DNA of 64,000 nucleotides from Bacteroidales bacterium (GTDB lineage: Bacteria > Bacteroidota > Bacteroidia > Bacteroidales > JAAYJT01): the NCBI GenBank assembly GCA_014860575.1, contig JACZJK010000031.1, forward strand, positions 59,355-123,354. Reading direction: 5' to 3'. Each line of letters begins with the position of its first letter. The first letter of the stretch is position 1. Positions 34,729 to 44,409 of this stretch are shown piece by piece. Both the position numbers and the translations under genes were made by a program. The notes beneath the pieces were generated by a model. The model did not search any database. It was not told the origin of the DNA and saw only the letters and a list, made by a program, of their open reading frames with translations.

Positions 34729-36432
34729 ATGCCTTGCAATAGAGAATCAAACAAAATAGAATTTAGTCGGATAATTGTTTTAAGTCTGCTGTTGATCTGG
34801 GGGCCAATTCACTATGAGGCTTTCGGTCAAGGCAATAGCAAAGTTGATTCTCTTATCTTTAGGGTCGAAGTAGCACAAGACGATTCTACCCGGATTGCTT
34901 CTCTGATAGAAATTGCAAACTACTATTCATCAACAAACCTTTCGCTATCATTTCAATATGCTGACAAAGCATTGGAAATTGCCCAAAAAAGCAGCAATAA
35001 CCAGTTTTATTCCCAGGCTTTAATGGCGATTGGCAATATTTGTTTTTTTCAGGGCTTGCTGGATATTTCGTTTCAACACTATCACAAAGCTTTGGCAATT
35101 AACAAAGAAACAGAGAATAATAATGGCATTGCCAATGCATTAACAAACCTTGGCGGGGTCTTGCTTCAACTTCTGAAATTTGAGGAAGCCAAACGCTATT
35201 TTCACGAAGCACTGCCGATTTTTACTGATTTGGCTGGGGAAAGAGGCGATACGATTCCTCCTTACCAGGTTATTTCCATTTATAACAATCTTGGAATAGT
35301 TCACGAAAATCTGAATGAATACAACCAGGCCATTGATTATTACCACAGGGGTATTAGCCTGGCAAGCCGGATACTAAATCAACAAAGAACCCTGGCAATG
35401 TTACACAATAACCTCGGAAGCCTTTATATGAAAATGGGAGAATTTGATGAGGCTTATAAGAATATGGATGCAGCACTGAAGATACGGACAGAGATGAATG
35501 ACAAAGGTGGTGAAGCCTCCTCATACAGAATGCTGGGAATTTTATACAAGTCGCAGCAGAACTATGAAAAAGCGTTTGACAACTTTTATAATGGTTATAG
35601 TTTAGCCACTGTGGTGGGAAACACCTCAATTTTATCATCAATCAGCGAGCAATTGTTTGATATTTTCAATTCATTAAACCAATCCGATTCGGCGTTAAAA
35701 TATCATATTCTGTTAAAAGATTATTCTGATAAAATTAAAGGAGAAGAAACCCTGCGTGAGTTTACAAGAATGGAGATCACATCGCAGTTTCAGGAAAAAG
35801 AGAAGATCCGGCTCATGGAACAGAGAAGACAAAAGTTGCGTCATCTCTTTACTGCCATTCTCTTATTGCTAATTGTGGTCATACTCGGACTTTTGTATGT
35901 GCTTTCCCATAACCGACTCCGAAGACTAAGCCTGTTGAACAATAACATACAGCTTGCTTCAGAAAAAGCTGCTTTGGAAAAAGAATCGCTTGCCAAGGAA
36001 TTAGAGATTAAAAACAAAGAGCTCACAACAAATGTGATTTACCAAATACGCAAGAATGAACTTATTCATAATATTGCCGACAAATTAATGGTCAACCGGC
36101 ACAGCTTTAAACAAGAGAATCAGAACCTTATCAAAGAAATAATCAATGAACTTGAGGGTTCAAAGGAAGATAGCATCTGGAAGGAGTTTGAAACACGGTT
36201 TCATCAGGTTCACAACAAATTCTACGAAAAGCTTAATGAGATTAGCCCCGATCTTACCCCAAATGAGAGAAGACTTTGTGCTTTTCTTCGCCTTAACATG
36301 ACAACCAAAGAAATTTCATCCATTACAGGCCAATCGCTCAGAAGCATTGATGTTGCAAGAACCCGGCTTCGCCAAAAGCTTAATCTGACCAACTCAGAGG
36401 TGGGTTTGATCGAATACCTTTCCCTAATTTAA
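34729..36432 (+). CDS. TPR-repeat membrane protein with C-terminal LuxR-type HTH
   Basis: 567 residues. It has an N-terminal signal or anchor segment (about 14-34), about six TPR repeats from about 45 to 330, one transmembrane helix near 371-392 (FTAILLLLIVVILGLLYVL), a coiled coil to about 440, and a C-terminal winged or LuxR-like HTH (LTPNERRLCAFLRLNMTTKE, then GQSLRSIDVARTRLRQKL). The TPR part is predicted periplasmic and the HTH cytoplasmic, so it may be a one-component membrane transcription regulator. Proteins of this layout are common in Bacteroidota. It is monocistronic, with a repeat copy upstream. The target genes may be the secreted proteins that follow (inference). Confidence 0.85.
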   Translation: MPCNRESNKIEFSRIIVLSLLLIWGPIHYEAFGQGNSKVDSLIFRVEVAQDDSTRIASLIEIANYYSSTNLSLSFQYADKALEIAQKSSNNQFYSQALMAIGNICFFQGLLDISFQHYHKALAINKETENNNGIANALTNLGGVLLQLLKFEEAKRYFHEALPIFTDLAGERGDTIPPYQVISIYNNLGIVHENLNEYNQAIDYYHRGISLASRILNQQRTLAMLHNNLGSLYMKMGEFDEAYKNMDAALKIRTEMNDKGGEASSYRMLGILYKSQQNYEKAFDNFYNGYSLATVVGNTSILSSISEQLFDIFNSLNQSDSALKYHILLKDYSDKIKGEETLREFTRMEITSQFQEKEKIRLMEQRRQKLRHLFTAILLLLIVVILGLLYVLSHNRLRRLSLLNNNIQLASEKAALEKESLAKELEIKNKELTTNVIYQIRKNELIHNIADKLMVNRHSFKQENQNLIKEIINELEGSKEDSIWKEFETRFHQVHNKFYEKLNEISPDLTPNERRLCAFLRLNMTTKEISSITGQSLRSIDVARTRLRQKLNLTNSEVGLIEYLSLI

Positions 36433-36657
36433 CCCATACTACTCCCAAGCCATCTTACTTGACATTAGTTCCAGCCTCCGGATGACTGCTTCGGTTATAA
36501 CATCCTATAAATCACAGTTTACTGTATTGATGTAGTGAAGATGTAGCAACGCAATTAATTGAATGTGGTACAAAAGTGCCAACGAATATTTTGCCCATCC
36601 TTCTGATACTGAATAATATTGCAGCGATTTTAACGCAAGTCCATAAAATAAACTGTT

Positions 36658-38586
36658 ATGAAGTTCAGAATTACAATTATCTCATTATTACTAGCATTCT
36701 CAATGATACAATTTGCTTATTCACAGCACACTACTGCTGAATGGTCGAAGCATATCATAGCGAACGAACAATCTGCTTTCAATAACATCGTGTTCGATGG
36801 GGAATCAATAATTACCAATGGTTATTGGTACCTGGACGGTGAATATGATGGCGTAAGTTTACCTTATTATACCAGCAGCAATGCACTGATTGTTAAAATG
36901 GATCTGGATGGTAACATTATATGGAATGCTACTATGGTTGGCGAAGGTTATGAAACCTTTTTCGAACTGGCATTGGATAGCGAAAACAATATTGTTGCTG
37001 TGGGATGGTCTTCATCAAACGATACCATTAAAATTAACGGCGAAGTAGTTTATGTGCCAGTTATGGAATGGACTTCGAGAGGAGTTGTTGCGAAGTTCTC
37101 TGGTTCTGACGGTAGCTTGATTTGGTATAAACCAATACTGCCTTACGAGGAATATTACAATATGTCCATTACCAGGGTTACAATTGATGCTGGTGACAAT
37201 ATTTACATTTCCGGATATTCCAATACAAGTTTTGCTATTGATAGCATAGAATTTCTATACACCCAGACGGGATGGGGCACTCAAACCTTCATTGCCAAAC
37301 TTGATTCGCAGGGAGTAGCTGTTTGGGGAACAAATTTCAATTTTACAGACGAAGGTGATCCGGGTTGGTCCAATGCAAGATCCCTCATTACAAATAATGA
37401 AGATCTTTTTCTGGCAATAGAATATTCAAAACCGCTAATTGTTGGCGACACCATATTGCCTTATGTAGGGCAAGGCTGGTATGATTGGATAAGCATTGTA
37501 AAACTCTCAACCGGGAGTGCACAAGTTTCGGAAGTTATTGCATACGGCAGTAGTATGAACCAAAATTTAACCCGCCTAAAACTTGATTCCGATGGCAATC
37601 TGGTTGCCGCCGGTTTTTTTGAATCCGCATCTGATTTCAACATACAGGGTAGTCAGCCCATGGCCTATGGTTATGAGGATGCTTATGTAGCAAAGTTCAC
37701 TGATAACCTTGACCTGATCTGGCTTAAAAGCATGGGAAGTGAGTTTGCCTCAAGAGCTTTTAACCTGAATATTGATGATGAGAACAGGATTTTTATTGGA
37801 GGTGGTTTCGACAGCTACACCCCGTTATATTTTGAGGGGAATAAAGTAATTGAAATGCAAAGTCCCAATAGTTTGGGGATGTTTCAGGTAATCATTGATG
37901 GGGAGGGTGAATTTGAAAAAGCTTTTGCGCTGTATGGAGAAGGGATTGAATCAAGGGTTGAATACAGGGATGCTATTGCTATGCAAAATGATCAGGTATA
38001 TGCCGTGGGTGCATCAATTGATTATGTCGAATTTACTGATGGTAACCAGTTTTACTCGATCCATGATGCCGGTTTTTTCATGAAGTGGGACTTATCAAAA
38101 GTATTTTATAAAGTCGTATTCGAGGTGAATGATGAGGATGGAAATTCCCTTGAGAATGCAGCAATTACTCTAGGAACCAATACAAATCCACCCAACAATT
38201 ATTCATTTTTCCAGATAGAACCGGGAGTTTACAGCTATAGCGTATCGCTTGATGGTTTTATTACTGTTCAGGGCGATGTTGTTGTGACAGATCAGAATGT
38301 AACAGTTGATGTTGCTATGATTCCAGGCACAGTTTCAGTACTCAGTATTCCTTCCACTTCAGTCAGCTTATTCCCGAACCCGGCAAGTTCAGTAGTTACA
38401 GTGAGTATGGATACTGAAATTGAAAAAATAAAACTTATAGATGCAACCGGCAAAATTGTTCACCAACAACAGCTCGGGGTAAAATCAATGCAAATTGATA
38501 TCTCAGGCTTTCCGACTGGTTTATACCTGGTTCTTTTAACTACACAGAATGAAACTATAACCAGAAAGCTTCGGGTAGCAAAATAA
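36658..38586 (+). CDS. Type IX-secreted protein with SBBP-like repeats
   Basis: 642 residues with a signal peptide (cut after AYSQ, near 23). It is followed by beta-propeller-like repeats of the pattern 'DxDGNxxW ... D..NNIVAVG' (about 40-500), a carboxypeptidase-regulatory-like domain (about 505-560: EVNDEDGNSLENAAITLG), and a C-terminal Por sorting domain (about 570-642: LFPNPASSVVTVSM, KIKLIDATGKIV, GLYLVLLTTQNETITRKL). It is therefore exported by Sec, then by the type IX system to the cell surface or medium. The propeller resembles proteins that bind or sense extracellular polymers. The binding partner is unknown. Confidence 0.88.
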   Translation: MKFRITIISLLLAFSMIQFAYSQHTTAEWSKHIIANEQSAFNNIVFDGESIITNGYWYLDGEYDGVSLPYYTSSNALIVKMDLDGNIIWNATMVGEGYETFFELALDSENNIVAVGWSSSNDTIKINGEVVYVPVMEWTSRGVVAKFSGSDGSLIWYKPILPYEEYYNMSITRVTIDAGDNIYISGYSNTSFAIDSIEFLYTQTGWGTQTFIAKLDSQGVAVWGTNFNFTDEGDPGWSNARSLITNNEDLFLAIEYSKPLIVGDTILPYVGQGWYDWISIVKLSTGSAQVSEVIAYGSSMNQNLTRLKLDSDGNLVAAGFFESASDFNIQGSQPMAYGYEDAYVAKFTDNLDLIWLKSMGSEFASRAFNLNIDDENRIFIGGGFDSYTPLYFEGNKVIEMQSPNSLGMFQVIIDGEGEFEKAFALYGEGIESRVEYRDAIAMQNDQVYAVGASIDYVEFTDGNQFYSIHDAGFFMKWDLSKVFYKVVFEVNDEDGNSLENAAITLGTNTNPPNNYSFFQIEPGVYSYSVSLDGFITVQGDVVVTDQNVTVDVAMIPGTVSVLSIPSTSVSLFPNPASSVVTVSMDTEIEKIKLIDATGKIVHQQQLGVKSMQIDISGFPTGLYLVLLTTQNETITRKLRVAK

Positions 38587-38669
38587 AATGATTGCGATGC
38601 AGGCAAATTATAGTTTGCAAGAAACCCAAATACAAAGGACCATAATACCATTGCGAAAAATTATACACT

Positions 38670-38852
38670 ATGCAACGATCATCAGATAATTCAAAAGAAG
38701 AGCCAAAGCCAGAAGATAATGTTCAAAAGCTGCTGGAGCGCAACAGGGATAAAACAAGGGCATTAAAAAAACTGCTCAAATTCATCGAAGAGAAAGAGTT
38801 GACGGATCATAAGCCTTCAAATAATAGCCTAAACACAAATTCCAATAAATAA
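38670..38852 (+). CDS. Small charged hypothetical protein
   Basis: A 60-residue ORF, highly charged and probably helical (QKLLERNRDKTRALKKLLKF), without a signal peptide, lying between two genes for type IX-secreted proteins. No family recognised. Spacing (83 nt after, 36 nt before) would allow cotranscription with its neighbours. It could be a chance ORF. Confidence 0.4.
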   Translation: MQRSSDNSKEEPKPEDNVQKLLERNRDKTRALKKLLKFIEEKELTDHKPSNNSLNTNSNK

Positions 38853-38888
38853 AAACTGATCAATTATTTTAATCAAAAACAATTTGCT

Positions 38889-41800
38889 ATGCGCAGAAAA
38901 TCTATTCTACAAATTGGGGTTTCATTATTAGCCCTGGTTTTAACACTAAGCACAATGCATGTTTTCCCAGGTGAGATGCAGGATAAAGGGAGAACTGACT
39001 ATCCTTTCAACGAGGATTTTGAAGGAGTTGTATTTCCTCCCACCGGATGGAGCATGCACAGCCTGTTGAATGCTTCCCAAAACTGGGAACTTCACCCCTG
39101 GCTTAACCACACCCCGGATGGAATAACCTCAGCATACCATAACTCAAGTTCAGAATTCACTATGGATAACTGGTTGGTTACTCCCCTGATAAGCATGCCT
39201 ACTGAAGGTTTTTTTTACCTCACATTCTGGAGTTGGCTGGCAGATAACTGGTCATACAAAAAGAGCAGCATTCTGGTAAGCACCGGAAGTCCTGATCCGG
39301 CCAACAATGATTATGTTGAAGTCTGGACGTTGACAGAAACCAATAACGCCTGGGCCTGGTATCAATACTTTGTAAACCTTGAAGCTTATGCCGGGCAGAG
39401 CATCTACATCGCTTTCAGATATGAAGGCGACCCCTGGGGTCATATCTGGTATGTTGACGATATTGCTTTAGGTGAGGAAGTTGACGACTCTCCAATTCTG
39501 AATGTCAGCACAACCATAGTCAACCAGGTGCTAGGCTTGAATGGAACCGGTTCACAATCCATGTTGGTTATGAATGATGGAATTCTTGACCTGAATTTCA
39601 ATGTTGCAATTGAATATCTCAATACTGCAGGATGGCTTTCAGTAAACCCATCCAGCGGAACTATCACTACTTTCTCGTCTTTTGAAATTTTTCTTGATTT
39701 CGATGCTGATGGCCTTGGGTTTGGGTCATACCAGGCAAACCTTAACATAAGCAGCAACGATCCTGAGAACCCAACAACTTCGGTGCTTGTAACGCTGGAA
39801 GTTATTGACCCAAATGTCTATCCATTCACGGAGGATTTTGAAGGCGAAACTTTTCCGCCCATAGGATGGTCAATTTTTGATTCAGATGGCGACGGAAGTG
39901 CATGGTACCAAAGCTGGTATAACAATACTCCCGGAGGACAATATTCTGCCTACCATGGATATAGCTGGCAATATCAGGATGGCTGGTTGGTTTCGCCGCA
40001 AATAACTATTCCTGAAGAAGGATTTTTCTATCTGTCCTTTTGGAGCCTTGTTGGCGATGCCGCCTATTATACCAAGAACAGCGTTTTGGTCAGTACTGGA
40101 AGTGGCAACCCTGGTGACGAGGATTTTGTTGAGGTATGGACGGTTGAGGATGTGGTGGAAAACTGGGCACAGCATTTCATTGACCTTGAAGCATATGCCG
40201 GCGAAGATGTTTACATAGCATTCAAGTATGAAGGCGAACTGGGTCATTATTGGGTTGTTGATGATATATCGCTGGGCGAAGAAATAGACGACTCACCTAT
40301 CATGAATGTCAGTACGTTGGAAATTAGCCAAACAGTAGGGCAGGATGGTTCTGGTTCAAAATCCTTTAAAGTCATGAATGATGGTATTCAGAACCTGACT
40401 TTCGATATAGCCATTGAATTTCTTGATGGTAACTCCTGGCTGGCCGCCAGTCCAATCAGTGGCAGTATTCCTGCGATGTCCAACCAAACAATTTCATTGG
40501 CCTTCGATGCTTCTGGTCTCGATTTGGGCACATATCAGGCAAATATTAACATTACAAGCAATGACACGGTGAATCCAACAGCTACAATAGTTGCAACACT
40601 CATTGTAATGCAGGCTCAACCGGTGGATCTTACAGTAATTTTTCCTCAATACACCTTCCCAACAGGTATTTCATCAAATGGAATGTACGTATCGGGAAGC
40701 GAGTTTGGTGGAATGAGCAGCTATTTATGGACAATGTTTAGCGGAACCGTTGGATTCGTTGGTGATGCCCAGGGGGTTTCAGACAACGGAATAGTTGCAG
40801 GCACCTACAATACCGAATTTCAGTACGAAGGAATGGAAGTGAGTACTGCCGGACTTTGGGACAAAACAACCGGCCAATGGCAGTTCTTAGGTTTTAATCC
40901 TGATTCTCCGGAAATATTCGGAACATTTTACAACAGTATTTATGGCATCACAGCCAATGGAAGCACAGTGGCAGGCATGCAATGGTTTCCTGACTGGACA
41001 GTGAAGGCTTTTAGCTGGACACAGGAGGAAGGATACGATATGATTGGTTCAACCATTCAGGCAAACTCCAGGGCAAACGGAATCAGCGCCAACGGAAGTG
41101 TAATATACGGTTGGGCTGAACCAAACTGGACCAGGACTCCAGTTATCTGGTATAACGATGAAATTATCTTTGTTGATGAAACGCAGTATGGCGAAGCATT
41201 TGGCGCTTCTGCCAGTGGCAACTACGTTACAGGTTCATTGGGTTGGGAAAACGGCTTCATTTGGTCACCAACTGAAGGGATTACTCTATTCCAAAATAGC
41301 CTGAACCTTGGTTCGTTGAGCCCTCTTAAGGTTCTTGATGACGGCACCGTATTCGGCTATACCGCCGAAGGCTTCCCTCCACAACCTCCCGACAGGAGAG
41401 CTTTTGTGAGGCATCCTGATGGCAGCATGGAAACATTTAATGAGTATGTAGCTGGCAGGGGTTGGTTTGAAGCTTCAGATTGGATCTTCTTTAGTATCAA
41501 TAATGTAACACCTGATGGTAATAAATTCATCGGTGCAGCCGAATTACCAACGGGTGAATGGATAAGCTTTATGTTAGATTTAGAACCCGGTAATCCAGGA
41601 ATTGAAATTAATCCAATGGAGATAGCTGAGACTCTTGCTCCGGGAGATTCAACATTACAAACCTTAACCATTGAAAATGTTGGTGATGCTTTGCTACATT
41701 ATAATATTATTGTCCAATACACCGCTGCTACACCCAAAGTTCAACATGTTCCAACCGGTATTGATTATAAGTCGGGCAAACTTGCTTTTGCGAAACAAAA

Positions 41801-42758
41801 AGCAAACATTCAGGATGAAGGTGCAACGATAGAAAGCAGAACAGGAACCACAATTCATTACGACGGACCTAATGCCGACGCTGTTGGGTTGATTGACGGA
41901 GGAACTTTCTATGGAGCTGCCCGGTTTCCATCAGAGCTAACATCAGTTTTTGAAAACTATCAGCTTGAATCTGTTGACGTTTATATGAAAGATACCCCAT
42001 CAAATCTTAAATTCATTATCTGGGATGCCGGCACCACAACCTCCCCTGGTTCAATTCTCTACCAGCAAGATTATGCACTGCTCCCTGAAAGCTGGAATAC
42101 AATTGTACTCAACAATGCTATTACTATAAGCGGATCTGATATCTGGGTAGGTTTTGAAGTTATACACGAGGCTGGAACATACATCCTGGGGATTGATGGG
42201 GGCCCGGCCGTGCAAGATGGAGATTGGGTAAGTGAGGATGGCACCAATTGGGAACACCTTACCGGTTACGGTATGAATGCTAACTGGAATATCCGCGCAA
42301 ATCTTTCATTCAATGGCATGAATTGGTTGAGCATTGACCCGATTACAAGTGTGATTGATGAAGCTGCTACCCAGGATATAGCCGTTTCATTAAACGCTGA
42401 AGGGCTGGAAACTGCTACTTACACTGCGAACCTTCGAGTCACAAGCAACGATCCAGACAACCCACTGTTAATTATCCCGGTAACGCTGCAGGTAGAATTA
42501 GGTACTTCCATCATCGAAGTGCAGCAGTTTGATGTGAACCTATTTCCAAACCCTGCCAGCAATCAATTGCAGATAACTGCAAATCAGATGATAGAAAGAA
42601 TAAGTATAACAGATATTTCAGGGAAAGCCGTGTACACAGTGCATGACAAACACTACCATGCATTGTTGGATTTATCATTCGTAAGCAATGGAATGTATTT
42701 AATACAAATTACTACCAACCAGGGAACATACACTAAAAAATTGCAGGTTATCAAATAA
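38889..42758 (+). CDS. Large type IX-secreted adhesin-like protein with two choice-of-anchor J domains
   Basis: 1,289 residues. It has a signal peptide near 1-27. Two tandem units then follow, each a choice-of-anchor J/cleaved-adhesin domain (DFEGVVFPPTGWS ... WYVDDIALGE; DFEGETFPPIGWS ... WVVDDISLGE) and an Ig-like/BACON-type domain (SYQANLNISSNDPENPT; TYQANINITSNDTVNPT). A propeller-like region of HAF-type repeats follows (GISSNGMYVSGSE, GITANGSTVAGM, GISANGSVIYGW). Next come a further Ig-like domain around 900, a carbohydrate-binding-like stretch, another SNDPDNPL Ig end, and a Por sorting domain (LFPNPASNQLQITA, GMYLIQITTNQGTYTKKL). It is probably surface-exposed and binds glycan or protein. 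Confidence 0.88.
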   Translation: MRRKSILQIGVSLLALVLTLSTMHVFPGEMQDKGRTDYPFNEDFEGVVFPPTGWSMHSLLNASQNWELHPWLNHTPDGITSAYHNSSSEFTMDNWLVTPLISMPTEGFFYLTFWSWLADNWSYKKSSILVSTGSPDPANNDYVEVWTLTETNNAWAWYQYFVNLEAYAGQSIYIAFRYEGDPWGHIWYVDDIALGEEVDDSPILNVSTTIVNQVLGLNGTGSQSMLVMNDGILDLNFNVAIEYLNTAGWLSVNPSSGTITTFSSFEIFLDFDADGLGFGSYQANLNISSNDPENPTTSVLVTLEVIDPNVYPFTEDFEGETFPPIGWSIFDSDGDGSAWYQSWYNNTPGGQYSAYHGYSWQYQDGWLVSPQITIPEEGFFYLSFWSLVGDAAYYTKNSVLVSTGSGNPGDEDFVEVWTVEDVVENWAQHFIDLEAYAGEDVYIAFKYEGELGHYWVVDDISLGEEIDDSPIMNVSTLEISQTVGQDGSGSKSFKVMNDGIQNLTFDIAIEFLDGNSWLAASPISGSIPAMSNQTISLAFDASGLDLGTYQANINITSNDTVNPTATIVATLIVMQAQPVDLTVIFPQYTFPTGISSNGMYVSGSEFGGMSSYLWTMFSGTVGFVGDAQGVSDNGIVAGTYNTEFQYEGMEVSTAGLWDKTTGQWQFLGFNPDSPEIFGTFYNSIYGITANGSTVAGMQWFPDWTVKAFSWTQEEGYDMIGSTIQANSRANGISANGSVIYGWAEPNWTRTPVIWYNDEIIFVDETQYGEAFGASASGNYVTGSLGWENGFIWSPTEGITLFQNSLNLGSLSPLKVLDDGTVFGYTAEGFPPQPPDRRAFVRHPDGSMETFNEYVAGRGWFEASDWIFFSINNVTPDGNKFIGAAELPTGEWISFMLDLEPGNPGIEINPMEIAETLAPGDSTLQTLTIENVGDALLHYNIIVQYTAATPKVQHVPTGIDYKSGKLAFAKQKANIQDEGATIESRTGTTIHYDGPNADAVGLIDGGTFYGAARFPSELTSVFENYQLESVDVYMKDTPSNLKFIIWDAGTTTSPGSILYQQDYALLPESWNTIVLNNAITISGSDIWVGFEVIHEAGTYILGIDGGPAVQDGDWVSEDGTNWEHLTGYGMNANWNIRANLSFNGMNWLSIDPITSVIDEAATQDIAVSLNAEGLETATYTANLRVTSNDPDNPLLIIPVTLQVELGTSIIEVQQFDVNLFPNPASNQLQITANQMIERISITDISGKAVYTVHDKHYHALLDLSFVSNGMYLIQITTNQGTYTKKLQVIK

Positions 42759-42820
42759 GCTGTATTTTCCTTAGATTGATGTTACCTTTTGTAGGTTGAT
42801 AGGGACAAGGAGGGCTGAAT

Positions 42821-42841
42821 GGGGAAGCGTAAAGCTTCCCC
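42821..42841 (+). terminator. Strong stem-loop after the adhesin gene
   Basis: GGGGAAGC and GCTTCCCC form an 8-bp stem with loop GTAAA, 62 nt after the stop codon. The following bases are T-rich but not a clean T-run, so termination is probable but not certain. The rest of the 42759-43083 gap holds only short GATTC/GAATC inverted repeats and the promoter of the next gene. Confidence 0.65.
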
Positions 42842-43030
42842 ATTCTCATTTTACAGTTCTCTCTTAAGCATCTACTAAATCCTTCACCTTACAATCAGGC
42901 AAGAATGGTTTAGCTGCAAAACGAGTTGGTTTGAATAAGGAACAGAATGCGGATAAAGCAGATTCAACAGAATCTCGTAGATGATTCCTTTGTCATGGAA
43001 TCAAGATAAAGTCGCCATTCACATTAAAAC

Positions 43031-43072
43031 ATAACTTTTGGTGAATATGATCACCAAAAGTTATTACCTTTG
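43031..43072 (+). promoter_or_regulatory. 14-bp inverted repeat operator plus -7 box before the AAA ATPase gene
   Basis: ATAACTTTTGGTGA (43031-43044) and TCACCAAAAGTTAT (43051-43064) are perfect arms with a 6-nt spacer. TACCTTTG (43065-43072), an exact -7 box, follows with no gap. The ATG at 43084 is 11 nt further, so transcripts have almost no leader. A factor bound to the palindrome would cover the -33 region. A decayed copy lies at 49017-49050. Confidence 0.7.
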
Positions 43073-43083
43073 CAACAAAAATC

Positions 43084-44217
43084 ATGTATTCAAGATTTCT
43101 AAGCGGCAGGATTAAGAATCGTATTGATTCAGGAAAAGCGATTGTTGTAATCGGACCACGGCAAGTGGGAAAAACAACACTGATTGAATCTATCCTGGAA
43201 TCGAAAGACTATTTACTTCTTGATGGTGACGACCCAAGTACCAGAACTTTGTTGACTGAACCCAATACAGAGCAGATTCGAACGATCCTGGGAAAACACA
43301 ACTATGTTTTTATTGATGAAGCTCAGAGAATTGAGGGTATTGGCATCACGATGAAATTAATTACTGACAGGTTTAAAGATGTTCAATTGTTTGCAAGTGG
43401 CTCATCCTCCTTTGATTTGAGTAACAGGATTAACGAACCGTTGACCGGGAGAAAATGGGAATATCATTTATATCCGGTTTCATGGGAAGAATACGAAAAC
43501 CACCACGGTTATTTGCACGCAGAGCAAAATTTAGAAAACAGATTGCTTTATGGATTCTACCCCGATGTTCTCAATAATGCCGGAGACGAAGTAAGCATCT
43601 TACGGAACTTAGTGAACAGCTATTTGTATAAAGACATTCTTTCGTATGCAGAAATCCGTAAGCCTGAAGTTCTTGACAAGTTAGTTCAGGCGTTGGCGCT
43701 TCAGATTGGCAGCGAGGTTAACTATTCTGAATTGGCTCAAATGGCTAATGTTGATAAAAACACAGTTGGCAAATACATTGATATCCTGGAAAAAGGATTC
43801 ATCATTTTTAAATTAAGCAGCTTTAGCCGAAACCTTAGGAACGAAATTAAAACCAATAAGAAGATTTACTTCTATGATAACGGTATCAGAAATATGGTCA
43901 TTGGCAATTTTAATCCAATTGAACTGAGGACGGATAAAGGGGCGCTTTGGGAAAACTTCCTGGTTTCAGAGAGGTTTAAGCAAATCGAGTATAAACAAAG
44001 CCTTGCTCACACATACTTTTGGAGAACCAAACAACAGCAGGAGGTTGATTTCGTAGAAGAAAATGGAGGAAAGGTTTTTGGATATGAATTTAAGTGGCTC
44101 AAAAAGAAAGGCAATAAATTACCTACAACGTTTATTGAGGCGTATAAAGCAGAAGCAAAGATAATAGATAAAGAAAATTTCAGGGAATTTGTAATAATTA
44201 CAGAGGCCAGCACCTGA
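43084..44217 (+). CDS. AAA-family ATPase with DUF4143 domain
   Basis: 377 residues. Walker A is GPRQVGKT (24-31), Walker B is VFIDEA (Asp 78, Glu 79), and sensor-like GSSSFDLS follows. The C-terminal DUF4143 part includes NVDKNTVGKYIDILEKGFII (winged-helix-like), YFYDNGIRNMVIG and a PD-(D/E)xK-like end (FWRTKQQQEVDFVEE, then YEFKW). These genes are abundant in Bacteroidota and Archaea, often mobile or unstable, with unknown function; roles in defence or as selfish ATPases have been suggested. The 14-bp inverted repeat at its promoter and the decayed 5' copies at 49.0 and 55.6 kb argue for multiplication within this genome. Confidence 0.88.
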   Translation: MYSRFLSGRIKNRIDSGKAIVVIGPRQVGKTTLIESILESKDYLLLDGDDPSTRTLLTEPNTEQIRTILGKHNYVFIDEAQRIEGIGITMKLITDRFKDVQLFASGSSSFDLSNRINEPLTGRKWEYHLYPVSWEEYENHHGYLHAEQNLENRLLYGFYPDVLNNAGDEVSILRNLVNSYLYKDILSYAEIRKPEVLDKLVQALALQIGSEVNYSELAQMANVDKNTVGKYIDILEKGFIIFKLSSFSRNLRNEIKTNKKIYFYDNGIRNMVIGNFNPIELRTDKGALWENFLVSERFKQIEYKQSLAHTYFWRTKQQQEVDFVEENGGKVFGYEFKWLKKKGNKLPTTFIEAYKAEAKIIDKENFREFVIITEAST

Positions 44218-44267
44218 TCAGGAAGAGGCCAATGAGCCTTTTCGCCCACCGCAGTAACTGTTTGACA

Positions 44268-44399
44268 GTAATAGGAATTGAAATTGCCAGAAAAAGAGCT
44301 ATCTGTTTTACTTTAGAACCAGACAGTCAGTGGAATTATATCAATACTTATAGTAATAAGAAGCCCAAGGAATTCCACAAATGCAACGAATTAATTTAA
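44268..44399 (+). pseudogene. Truncated relic of the DUF3010 gene
   Basis: ATAGGAATTGAAATTGCC and the following bases match 34108-34177 with 8 differences in 70, after which similarity ends. The frame (VIGIEIARKRAICFTLEPDS) has no start codon and runs into unrelated codons to TAA at 44397. It is a 5' fragment of the gene at 34099-34515 left directly behind the AAA ATPase gene. The RBS of the next gene overlaps its stop codon. Confidence 0.8.
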
Positions 44400-44409
44400 G
44401 GAGATGAAT

